From: Cohaesibacteraceae bacterium
GTDB lineage: Bacteria > Pseudomonadota > Alphaproteobacteria > Rhizobiales > Cohaesibacteraceae
Direction of reading: 5' to 3'
DNA length: 22,357 nt
Assembly (NCBI GenBank): GCA_016764535.1
Contig: JAESRR010000252.1
Span: 12,367-34,723, forward strand
Shown here: positions 8,913-16,152 of the stretch, piece after piece
Numbering within the stretch: the first letter of the stretch is position 1
Layout of the letters: every line of letters starts with the position of its first letter
Made by a program: the position numbers and the translations under genes
Notes under the pieces: generated by a model
Databases searched by the model: none
What the model saw: the letters and a program-made list of their open reading frames with translations, nothing else
What the model was told of the DNA's origin: nothing

Positions 8913-10439
8913 TCATAGAAACGCAACCGGTTCCAATACACCTGCCGCAATATATATCTGTGCAAGTCGCGATAATACCGGATGCTCCAGACCCGATTTC
9001 AAATAAGTTTGAACACGGGGAACATGGACAAGATACTCCCTGTTGCCGGTTTCTCTAAAAGCACGAACGAATGCACCCAGAATCTTGCTGTTACGTTGCA
9101 CCGAGCAAATGGCAAGAGCGGTTCTAAAATCCTGTTCCCTGTCCGGCCCCCATTTTCGCATATCCATATAATAATTGTAGAGTTCAAACTCCATTGTACG
9201 GGGAATATCCACCCGGGCATCCTGCGCAAGAGAGGCAACATCATAGACGGATGGCCCGATCAAACTATCCTGGCTGTCAATCACGCCGATTTTTTGGGTT
9301 CCTGTTCTGTCCGGCAACCAGAATAAATTGGGTGCCTGGCAATCGCGCAATACAATAGTCCGTTCATATGTGTGCAATCGGGACAACAAATCCTTCCAGA
9401 TTTTGGCAACTGCCGTTTTCTCAGAATGTGTCCAGTTCCGCTTGAGTGTCTCCGGGATCATCCATTGTTCAAATATTTCAAGCTCAACCAAAAACGCTAT
9501 GGAATCATAATTTGGCAGTTGGAAATCTTCAGTAGTATTTTGCTTGGTACACGCCAGATATTTTTGGTGCAGGTTAGCAAGAAGTTCCATTGCAGCAAAG
9601 TATCGGGCTTTAACCGGAGCGCTGTCCTGATCAACAAGTGTTTGAAGGCCAAAGTCCTCGCTCAACATCAAACCGGATTTGATATCACTTGATGTCACAG
9701 CAGGGACATTTACGCCAAGTTTTGCCAACATTTGATTGGTGGCAATGACCTGATCAATCCGTGTGCTGCGTTTTGCCAGATCATCATAGGATTGTCCGTC
9801 GCGCAGGACCGGCATTTTGCGCTCAGGCATATCCATAAGGATCAGGGATGGTTTATCATCAGGTAAAATGCGCTCATATGATCGTGACGATAAATCACCC
9901 TGTATTTGTGTGCGCAGCGCATCTCCATAACCCGCCTTAACAAGAAAACCCTGGCGCTCTACAGACCTTTCCAGTCTCGCAAACCAGTCCATGTCCTCAA
10001 ACCGGGCAGATATGATACGCTCCTCGAAATTTTCTCCATGTTCAAATGCCAGTGTCAAACGACTTTCAGGCAAATTTCCATCTGCATTCTCTGGCCACTC
10101 AACCAGAGAAACACCTTCGTGCAATGCATCCTCAAATCCCGTTTCCACCAGCTCGTCAGGATCTGAAATCCGGTACAAATCAAAATGTGCTGCATTCAAA
10201 ACCGGAATTATGTAGGTCTGAACAATTGTAAAAGTAGGACTGGGAACTTCCAGAAACGGATCTCCGGCGAGCGCTCTTAGAAAATGTCGCGCAAAGAAAC
10301 TTTTACCTGCACCCAGATCACCCTGAAGAGCAATACAATCACCCTTTCGCACAATCGCAGCAAAGATACCGGCCAGCCGGATGGTGTCCTGTTCGGACTT
10401 GCAAACCCATCTGAATGGGTCACGTGAATCGTGATCCAT
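8913..10439 (-). CDS. tsaE: Fusion of t6A ATPase TsaE with an AmgK-like sugar kinase (aminoglycoside phosphotransferase fold)
   Basis: Two domains are fused in 508 residues. Residues 1-150 are TsaE, the ATPase of the tRNA threonylcarbamoyladenosine (t6A37) complex: Walker A GDLGAGKS (40-47), VPSPTFT (64-70), HFDLYR (84-89) and VEWPE (112-116). Residues 155-508 are a phosphotransferase of the APH/choline-kinase type resembling AmgK, the MurNAc/GlcNAc anomeric kinase of cell-wall recycling: catalytic loop LRDCQAPN (Asp366, Asn371) and metal-binding DSQD (Asp388), then GPSVYDVASL. The catalytic His of classical APH loops is absent (LRD) and the loop reads CQ where related proteins often have an aromatic-His pair, but the Asp, Asn and DxQD residues remain. 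The same fusion is commonly annotated in rhizobia. The start at 10439 is preferred over 10460 because AAAGG sits eight bases before it and the upstream ATG has no ribosome site. It follows divL by 39 bp. Confidence 0.9.
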   Translation of the reverse strand: MDHDSRDPFRWVCKSEQDTIRLAGIFAAIVRKGDCIALQGDLGAGKSFFARHFLRALAGDPFLEVPSPTFTIVQTYIIPVLNAAHFDLYRISDPDELVETGFEDALHEGVSLVEWPENADGNLPESRLTLAFEHGENFEERIISARFEDMDWFARLERSVERQGFLVKAGYGDALRTQIQGDLSSRSYERILPDDKPSLILMDMPERKMPVLRDGQSYDDLAKRSTRIDQVIATNQMLAKLGVNVPAVTSSDIKSGLMLSEDFGLQTLVDQDSAPVKARYFAAMELLANLHQKYLACTKQNTTEDFQLPNYDSIAFLVELEIFEQWMIPETLKRNWTHSEKTAVAKIWKDLLSRLHTYERTIVLRDCQAPNLFWLPDRTGTQKIGVIDSQDSLIGPSVYDVASLAQDARVDIPRTMEFELYNYYMDMRKWGPDREQDFRTALAICSVQRNSKILGAFVRAFRETGNREYLVHVPRVQTYLKSGLEHPVLSRLAQIYIAAGVLEPVAFL

Positions 10440-10478
10440 CTTCATGCCTTTCATGTACATGGTAACAGGAATAGCGCC

Positions 10479-12971
10479 CTATTCGGCTGCCTGGATAGAA
10501 ATCTGTGGCCGAACAGGGAAACGGCACTCTGCGGTTGTTCCCTCGCCCTCTGCGGACTGGATAACAACAGAACCACCATGCAATTCAACGAGACTCTTTA
10601 CAATTGAGAGCCCAAGCCCCGGACCGCGACGACTTCCACCAGCCGTTCTGCTTTCAAAGCGCCCAAAAGCATCCTTGACAAAATCGACCGGCATGCCGCA
10701 GCCATTATCCTTGATCCGGATAATAATCGAGTCAGCTTCGAGGAGGCCAATTATACGAATACTTGCACTGGGTTCGGAAAATGCGATTGCGTTTGATAAC
10801 AAATTGAACAGTACCTGGCGGACGCGTTTGCCATCTGCAATCAGAGACGCAGCAGCTGGATTGATATCCGTTTGAATATTTAGTTTCCGCTCCGCTATCC
10901 GATCCTGGAGACCTTCTATTGCCCCGTCGATGGAAGCCTTCAGATCAACTTCTGCAAGTTGCAGATCCATCACTCCTGCATCAATGCTGGCCAGATCCAG
11001 AATGTCATTGATTATTGCAAGCAGAGCGGCACTGGAAGAAACAATATGGCCGGTATACTCGTGCTGCTTGTCGTTCAGATCACCAATAGCGCGGTCGTTT
11101 AGTAGTTCAGTAAAGCCTATGATGTTCGTCAGGGGAGATCGAAGTTCGTAGGAAACATGCTGAATAAACGCCATTTTGACATTGTCCGCGGTAACCAGAG
11201 CTTCGTTACGTTCAACCAGCAAGCGTTCAAATTTTACGGTGTCGGTTACATTCACAAATGTCACCATTGTGGCACCATCCGGCAAAGGCACAATTGCACA
11301 ATCTACCACACTTGCATCAACCCGTTCAAGGCGTACGGCCATGGAACGGCGTTGCTCGGTAAGGCCTGTTATTGTGCCACTCATCCTGTCCCAGGTGTCA
11401 TGGTCGGTTACCTGCGTGCGGCAATGTGCAAATACCGCCGAAACATGCGTGCCATCTTTCAATTGCTCTTCCGAACAACTCCAGATGCGGGCAAAAGCCG
11501 GGTTCACCAAACGTAATTTGCCATCACTGGCAAATACAGCAACACCTTCTTTTAAATGATCAAGTGTTTCGCCCTGTACACTTATCAACGCATTGTAGTT
11601 CTTTTCAAGGTTCAGCTGCTCGGTCACATTTTCGTATATATAGGTGACCCCGCCTTCGGGCTGTGGCGTTGCGACAACACGTAATGTCTGACCATCGGGC
11701 ATATGCCACCAGTTTTCCGATGCTTCAATGAGTTGATAATTATTTTGAATCTGCTGCTTCCAGATTTTGTAATCTGCCTGTTCGGGCAGTTTTCGACTGG
11801 CGCGCAGTGAATCGAGTATTTCACCATCGGTCGGTTTTTGTTCGAGATAACGTGAAGCCAGTCCGAACAGATCCCTGTAGGCTTCATTGTGAAAGCGCAA
11901 CTTCTTGTCTGGACCAAAAATCGCGACGGCGGTTGCAAGTTGATCCAGTGTTCGTGCGTGGAATTCACGCGCCCGCTCAAGAGACAATTGCGCTTCTTCT
12001 GTTGCACTGGCGTCAATCGCTATTCCAGCGCCACTTCCGTCTGTGTCAAATGTCTTCACATCCACAACATGACGCTTGCCAGAGATGATGGCCGGCGTAC
12101 GAATTTCCCTGCGCCCGTTTCTACATTCAGTCGCCGAAAGAAGTTCCAGACCTTTCTGATCCAAAAGTTCATGCTGTTCGTCGATGACATGTTGTGTGTC
12201 TGCAGCATCCACTGCCCGGGCATATGCATTGTTTACCCAAGTGAGATTATGGGTGTCATCCCGCAACCAAACCGGCATTGGCAAGCCTTCCAGGAGCGTC
12301 CGGAACCCCTCTGCCTCCTTGCGCGCGTCCAATAATCCATGACGTAATTCTGCGTTCGCCAGTCTTTCGCCATTAAGCGGGCGGATGCACAAAAATACAC
12401 TGCTGCCCGCTGTCCTGCCCACAATATCAACGTGCCCGCCATTTTGACATGCTGCTGTAATGGAAAATAATTCGCCACGCTGCCGTAAGCCCTGCACCGC
12501 CCTGTCCAGCCTGGCGGCCGGATCTGCCTCAAGCCAGGTGCCAAAGGCCAGAACTTCCACGTGTCTGACAGGAATATTTGCAATGTTGCCAATACAGGTT
12601 GGATTTTGGGTTGATCTGTCCCAGATGATCAGAAACTGATCATTTGCACTCATCAATGTCTCGGTGCGATCCAGCTCGGCTTTCAAATTTGATATTTCAA
12701 ATGAAGAATCGGCTCGAAGGCGATCGACAGCGCGTCTTGAATGAACCCAGCCAACTGCGCTCAAAATACCAAAGGCGCCCGTGCCCAGTACAGCAGCTGT
12801 CAGTAACATGAAATTTGCGTCAAGCCTGTCGGGCATTAAAGCCATGACTGTTTGCGCGTGGGCCGTATCGATGAGATAGAAAACAGACAAGATTGCAGCA
12901 ACAGACAGACGCGCAAAGCGTCTGAATCTTAATCTCCAACAATGTACCCGGTTCCGGGAAATTGCCGGCAT
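10479..12971 (-). CDS. divL: DivL-type cell-cycle sensor kinase with tyrosine replacing the phospho-acceptor histidine
   Basis: The product is an 830-residue membrane sensor kinase. The N-terminus has a signal-like hydrophobic stretch ending AHAQ (about residues 18-40) and a second membrane segment (about 54-76). About four PAS-like domains follow (near 101-206, 219-326, 339-452 and 463-576), then the dimerisation helix pair (577-666) and an ATPase domain (706-821). The ATPase motifs are intact: N-box NLLSN (723-727), G1 DNGCG (755-759), G2 GPGLGLS (783-789). The H-box reads HVSYELRSPL where classical kinases have SHELRTPL, so Tyr608 (codon TAC, 11148-11150) replaces the histidine. That is the hallmark of Caulobacter DivL, which controls the CckA-ChpT-CtrA relay together with DivK rather than acting as an ordinary kinase. 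The start at 12971 is chosen because AGGGG lies seven bases upstream and it opens the signal segment; the frame itself extends to 13073. Confidence 0.85.
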   Translation of the reverse strand: MPAISRNRVHCWRLRFRRFARLSVAAILSVFYLIDTAHAQTVMALMPDRLDANFMLLTAAVLGTGAFGILSAVGWVHSRRAVDRLRADSSFEISNLKAELDRTETLMSANDQFLIIWDRSTQNPTCIGNIANIPVRHVEVLAFGTWLEADPAARLDRAVQGLRQRGELFSITAACQNGGHVDIVGRTAGSSVFLCIRPLNGERLANAELRHGLLDARKEAEGFRTLLEGLPMPVWLRDDTHNLTWVNNAYARAVDAADTQHVIDEQHELLDQKGLELLSATECRNGRREIRTPAIISGKRHVVDVKTFDTDGSGAGIAIDASATEEAQLSLERAREFHARTLDQLATAVAIFGPDKKLRFHNEAYRDLFGLASRYLEQKPTDGEILDSLRASRKLPEQADYKIWKQQIQNNYQLIEASENWWHMPDGQTLRVVATPQPEGGVTYIYENVTEQLNLEKNYNALISVQGETLDHLKEGVAVFASDGKLRLVNPAFARIWSCSEEQLKDGTHVSAVFAHCRTQVTDHDTWDRMSGTITGLTEQRRSMAVRLERVDASVVDCAIVPLPDGATMVTFVNVTDTVKFERLLVERNEALVTADNVKMAFIQHVSYELRSPLTNIIGFTELLNDRAIGDLNDKQHEYTGHIVSSSAALLAIINDILDLASIDAGVMDLQLAEVDLKASIDGAIEGLQDRIAERKLNIQTDINPAAASLIADGKRVRQVLFNLLSNAIAFSEPSASIRIIGLLEADSIIIRIKDNGCGMPVDFVKDAFGRFESRTAGGSRRGPGLGLSIVKSLVELHGGSVVIQSAEGEGTTAECRFPVRPQISIQAAE

Positions 12972-13173
12972 GCTACACCCCTTTTGTTCAGGGCAAAAGG
13001 TACCGTTCCCCCAACATGCTATGCTGGTGGTCAGACATTTGCCCAAATGGCGCTGGCATTGACTAGGAAACAAGGAAGCGCCCGCATCTCGCTTCGTTCA
13101 AAATGGCCTCATATCAAACGAAACGAATCACCCCACTGTAGCGGCTAGCGGATTCGGGAAAAAGAGTCCCGGT
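12972..13173. other. Spacer upstream of divL
   Basis: About 200 bp separate the divL start from the ahcY terminator. Apart from the divL ribosome site (AGGGG, on the minus strand, just above 12971), I see no clear promoter box and no CtrA-type TTAA-N7-TTAA site. Two GANTC methylation sites are present (GAATC near 13125 and GATTC near 13151), but such sites are expected by chance at this frequency. Confidence 0.5.
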
Positions 13174-13210
13174 AAAAAAAACAATAACCCGTCCACCAAA
13201 GATGAACGGG
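13174..13210 (-). terminator. Rho-independent terminator of ahcY
   Basis: On the minus strand CCCGTTCA (13210-13203) pairs with TGGACGGG (13195-13188) with one mismatch and a 7-nt loop. The stem is followed by TTATTG and a run of eight T (13181-13174). It begins 31 bp after the ahcY stop. Confidence 0.85.
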
Positions 13211-13241
13211 CTACTATATATGGTATATCGGATGTAATTAA

Positions 13242-14633
13242 CTAGTAGCGATAGTGGTCCGGCTTGTATGGACCTTCCTGTTTTACATTAATATAGTCCG
13301 ATTGTTCTTTTGTCAGGACTGTCAGTTTGACGCCCAGCTTGTCCAAATGCAGTCGTGCAACTTTTTCGTCAAGATATTTTGGCAGCACAAACACTTCATT
13401 TTTGTAGTCTTTATGATTGTCCCAAAGATCAATTTGCGCGAGAGTCTGGTTGGTAAATGAAGCCGACATCACAAAACTTGGATGTCCTGTAGCGCAACCC
13501 AGATTAACCAAACGACCTTCAGCCAGCAAAATTATCCGCTTTCCATCTGGAAATTCAACTTCGTCGACCTGTGGTTTAACATTGTGCCAGGCGAGATTTT
13601 TCAGAGCATTAACCTGAATTTCACTGTCGAAGTGACCGATATTACAAACAATAGCGCGATCTTTCATGGATCGCATGTGTTCAATTGTAATAACATCCTT
13701 GTTGCCGGTGGTTGTCACAAACAAATCACCATATGTGACTGCTTCATCCATGGTGGTAACTTCGTAACCCTCCATGGCTGCCTGCAAGGCACAAATCGGA
13801 TCAATTTCGGTGACAACAACACGTGCACCCTGAGAGCGCAGCGATTCTGCAGAGCCCTTGCCAACATCACCGAAACCCGCGACGACGCAAATTTTTCCCG
13901 CTATCATGACATCCGTGGCGCGCTTGATCCCATCCACAAGGCTCTCGCGACAACCATATAGATTGTCAAATTTTGATTTGGTCACTGAATCATTGACGTT
14001 AATCGCAGGGAAAGGCAGTTCGCCTTTCTGGGCCAAATGATAAAGGCGATGGACACCGGTTGTTGTTTCTTCTGAAACGCCGAGGATACCGTCACGTATT
14101 TTTGTGAACCAGCCCGGGGTTGCTTTCGCACGTTTCAATATCTGTGCTTTTAAAACTTCTTCTTCTTCATTATCAGGGTTGGGGAGGAAATCCTCGCCTG
14201 CATCTGCCTTTGCACCCATGATAACATACATGGTCGCATCGCCACCATCATCAAGGATCAAATTGGGGCCTTCGCCATTTCCCCAATCAAAAATCCGGTC
14301 AACGTAATCCCAGTATTCAACCAGGCTTTCGCCTTTCACCGCGTAAACCGGTGTACCGGTTTCGGCAATGGCAGCTGCTGCATGATCCTGTGTGGAGAAA
14401 ATATTACATGACGCCCAGCGGACTTCCGCGCCAAGAGCCTGCAATGTTTCAATCAGCACGGCGGTCTGGATAGTCATATGAAGTGAGCCAGTGATCCGCG
14501 CACCTTTCAGAACCTGTGCCGGGCCGTATTCTTCACGGGTTGCCATCAGTCCTGGCATTTCCGTTTCAGCAATTTTGATTTCCTTGCGGCCCCATTCAGC
14601 AAGGGACATGTCTTTCACAACATAGTCAGTCAT
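13242..14633 (-). CDS. ahcY: Adenosylhomocysteinase (S-adenosyl-L-homocysteine hydrolase)
   Basis: This 463-residue enzyme hydrolyses S-adenosylhomocysteine to homocysteine and adenosine, clearing the product that inhibits methyltransferases and feeding methionine resynthesis in the cytoplasm. The N-terminus matches the family ([12 protein letters not shown], then [19 protein letters not shown]). The NAD-binding Rossmann motif [16 protein letters not shown], the substrate-region segment [14 protein letters not shown] and the C-terminal KPDHYRY, whose Lys and Tyr contact the cofactor of the partner subunit, are all present. The length suits the alphaproteobacterial form. The ATG has AAGGA at a good distance. 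The gene appears to be a single transcription unit: a promoter and palindromic operator upstream and a strong terminator downstream. It lies between the divL and HPr groups, all on the minus strand. Confidence 0.98.
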   Translation of the reverse strand: MTDYVVKDMSLAEWGRKEIKIAETEMPGLMATREEYGPAQVLKGARITGSLHMTIQTAVLIETLQALGAEVRWASCNIFSTQDHAAAAIAETGTPVYAVKGESLVEYWDYVDRIFDWGNGEGPNLILDDGGDATMYVIMGAKADAGEDFLPNPDNEEEEVLKAQILKRAKATPGWFTKIRDGILGVSEETTTGVHRLYHLAQKGELPFPAINVNDSVTKSKFDNLYGCRESLVDGIKRATDVMIAGKICVVAGFGDVGKGSAESLRSQGARVVVTEIDPICALQAAMEGYEVTTMDEAVTYGDLFVTTTGNKDVITIEHMRSMKDRAIVCNIGHFDSEIQVNALKNLAWHNVKPQVDEVEFPDGKRIILLAEGRLVNLGCATGHPSFVMSASFTNQTLAQIDLWDNHKDYKNEVFVLPKYLDEKVARLHLDKLGVKLTVLTKEQSDYINVKQEGPYKPDHYRY

Positions 14634-14648
14634 TTCACTATCCTTTTC

Positions 14649-14683
14649 CCACCATGTGGTTTGATCGCAGATGCCACAGCATC
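14649..14683 (-). promoter_or_regulatory. Two small hairpins in the ahcY 5' leader
   Basis: In the transcribed (minus) sense, GATGC-TGTG-GCATC (14683-14670) is followed by CCAC-ATG-GTGG (14659-14649), just upstream of the ahcY ribosome site. TGTGG of the first loop can instead pair with CCACA of the second, making the folds mutually exclusive. It does not match SAH or SAM riboswitch consensus features that I know. Regulatory function is conjecture. Confidence 0.3.
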
Positions 14684-14719
14684 CCGCCTCAATAATTCTT
14701 CTGATTGGTATTCTGATAT

Positions 14720-14748
14720 TTTATAGCGCCAGAAATGAAATGTATCAA
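14720..14748 (-). promoter_or_regulatory. Sigma70-like promoter of ahcY
   Basis: On the minus strand TTGATA (14748-14743) and TATAAA (14725-14720) are separated by exactly 17 bp; each box matches five of six consensus positions. Transcription would start near 14713, giving a leader of about 80 nt before the ahcY ATG. Confidence 0.7.
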
Positions 14749-14753
14749 TAAGG

Positions 14754-14773
14754 ATATAAAGATTTCTTTATAT
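14754..14773. promoter_or_regulatory. Perfect palindromic operator upstream of ahcY, SahR-type candidate
   Basis: ATATAAAGATTTCTTTATAT is a perfect inverted repeat with 9-bp arms around TT. It lies 5 bp upstream of the ahcY -35 box. Methionine-cycle genes of proteobacteria, including ahcY, are known targets of the ArsR-family repressor SahR, which senses S-adenosylhomocysteine and binds AT-rich palindromes. Assignment to SahR is inference from position and shape; the regulator gene is not in the window. Confidence 0.6.
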
Positions 14774-14882
14774 TGTTTTATTGCTACACCGGCCACGATC
14801 ATTTTCCGATCGCACACCAGAATTTCAATAATTTCCAGGCTTTTTGGTAATCGAATATAATTAAGAAACCAGGATGACGCGA

Positions 14883-15164
14883 TTATTCGCTTTCACCGAA
14901 TTTATCATTAACCAGGTCTTCCAACGCCTTGATCGCGTCCCCGGCCTCTTCGCCATCCACTGTGACCATGATCGAGCAACCAGGAGAAGCTGCGAGCATC
15001 ATCAAGCCCATTATGGACGTACCACAAACGGTCTGGCCGCTTTTGCTGACTTCAACACTGGCATTAAACCGTTCGACACATTGCACAAATTTGGCCGATG
15101 CCCGGGCATGCAACCCGCGACGATTCTGAATCAACAATTCCCTGTTGAATGGAGGCTGTGCCAT
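14883..15164 (-). CDS. ptsH: HPr phosphocarrier protein of the regulatory PTS
   Basis: This 93-residue HPr relays phosphate from EI to EIIA. His19 in RRGLHARAS corresponds to His15 of classical HPr, and Ser50 in GTSIMGLMML corresponds to Ser46, the HprK target; the 31-residue spacing between them is conserved. Both residues are intact, so this HPr should be phosphorylated by EI on His and by HprK on Ser. The ATG at 15162-15164 is preferred over an adjacent in-frame TTG because AGGA lies nine bases upstream. It begins five bases after the manX stop. No sugar-transporting PTS permease is nearby, in line with a regulatory rather than transport role in these bacteria. Any terminator downstream is unclear; the 109 bp to the ahcY operator contain only weak dyads. 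Confidence 0.95.
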   Translation of the reverse strand: MAQPPFNRELLIQNRRGLHARASAKFVQCVERFNASVEVSKSGQTVCGTSIMGLMMLAASPGCSIMVTVDGEEAGDAIKALEDLVNDKFGESE

Positions 15165-15169
15165 CAATG

Positions 15170-15580
15170 TCAGTCCTGTTCTTTTGGTTTGAGAACCTGA
15201 CTCGCAACATTAATATATTTACGCCCGGCGCTTTTTGCCTCGGCAACAACATTTTCAAGATTATCATCAAGCCGGACACTGGCCAGTTTGATGAGCATGG
15301 GTAAATTAACACCGGCGATGACTTCGACTTTCGCATCTTCCATCAGGGATATCGCCAGATTGGAAGGCGTACCACCAAACATATCTGTCAGAAGAATAAC
15401 CCCGGATCCGGAATTGACGGTATCAATGGCATCGGAAATATCTTTTCGCCGCTGCTCCATATCATCATCAGGCCCGATACATATGGTTTCAAAATTCTGC
15501 TGGGATCCGACAACATGTTCAAGTGCTGACCTGAATTCACTAGCCAGCTGACCATGCGTTACCAGAATTAGTCCAATCAT
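15170..15580 (-). CDS. manX: PTS EIIA component, mannose/fructose family (ManX-like)
   Basis: At 136 residues this is a stand-alone EIIA of the mannose family. The phosphorylation site is His9 in LVTHGQLA, and the conserved LLTDMFGGTPSN stretch (about residues 63-74) forms the other side of the active site. It lacks the IIB domain and linker of enteric ManX, so it is a phosphate acceptor or signalling protein. In Sinorhizobium the equivalent protein, together with HPr and HprK, affects succinate-mediated catabolite repression. It lies between hprK (97 bp upstream) and the HPr gene (5 bp downstream), which supports one transcription unit. The ribosome site is weak (GGTG). Confidence 0.93.
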   Translation of the reverse strand: MIGLILVTHGQLASEFRSALEHVVGSQQNFETICIGPDDDMEQRRKDISDAIDTVNSGSGVILLTDMFGGTPSNLAISLMEDAKVEVIAGVNLPMLIKLASVRLDDNLENVVAEAKSAGRKYINVASQVLKPKEQD

Positions 15581-15677
15581 TTTATGTCACCATTGTACCA
15601 GAGTTATCTCGCAACATTGCAAGAACCAGCAAGAATTCCATCATGAGCAAAGAGGTCACAATCGCAAGTCAAATTAT

Positions 15678-16142
15678 TCAACCGCCACCGATGTTCCACC
15701 AACCACTTTCCCGCAATCTTTGAAAGACCATCATTACAGCCAAATCATTCCGGGCTTCCGGAACGGTCATCCTGAGCACAGATGTGCCAAACCTGTCTGT
15801 AAAATTGTCGTTACTTTCGGGAAGGCGCTTGTACAATTCATCGGTAGAAATGTCGACGACTAATCTGATTACCACATCTTTTTCAAATGGTATTGTCACA
15901 ATTCCAACACCACGCATCTCGGCTTTCCCGGATATTTTTTGTGCCGGGCGGGCACACAACCTGTTGTTATTGGTTTCAAGATGACAATAGTCATCGCCAA
16001 CCCAGCATCCCAGACGTCCCGACAAATTTGCATATTGAATAAGGGCAAAACCCAGTGTTGATTTGCCTGACCCGGAGGGCCCTGATATCAGAATTGCAGC
16101 TGCACCGACCAAAACCACACTGCAATGAACCGGATTATTCAT
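15678..16142 (-). CDS. hprK: HPr kinase/phosphorylase, short alphaproteobacterial form
   Basis: This 154-residue protein matches only the C-terminal catalytic domain of the roughly 310-residue Gram-positive HprK/P. It phosphorylates, and may dephosphorylate, the regulatory serine of HPr. The Walker A motif GPSGSGKS is at about residues 21-28, DDYCHLE follows, and MRGVGIVTI corresponds to the HprK/P signature. The missing N-terminal domain is normal for alphaproteobacteria. The start at 16142 is chosen for its strong AGGGG site seven bases upstream; the longer frame to 16214 would run far into chvG. It begins 10 bp after the chvG stop. The placement between ChvG/ChvI and the HPr/EIIA genes suggests coupled sensing of envelope and metabolic state. 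Confidence 0.93.
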   Translation of the reverse strand: MNNPVHCSVVLVGAAAILISGPSGSGKSTLGFALIQYANLSGRLGCWVGDDYCHLETNNNRLCARPAQKISGKAEMRGVGIVTIPFEKDVVIRLVVDISTDELYKRLPESNDNFTDRFGTSVLRMTVPEARNDLAVMMVFQRLRESGWWNIGGG

Positions 16143-16152
16143 GAAGCATCCC

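Noticed and set aside
14634..14720. SAH or SAM riboswitch before ahcY
   Set aside because: The short hairpins do not match the consensus cores I know for SAH, SAM-II or SAM/SAH riboswitches.
14774..14882. Terminator after the HPr gene
   Set aside because: Only weak dyads such as CGATC/GATCG without a T-tract are present, so I did not annotate one.
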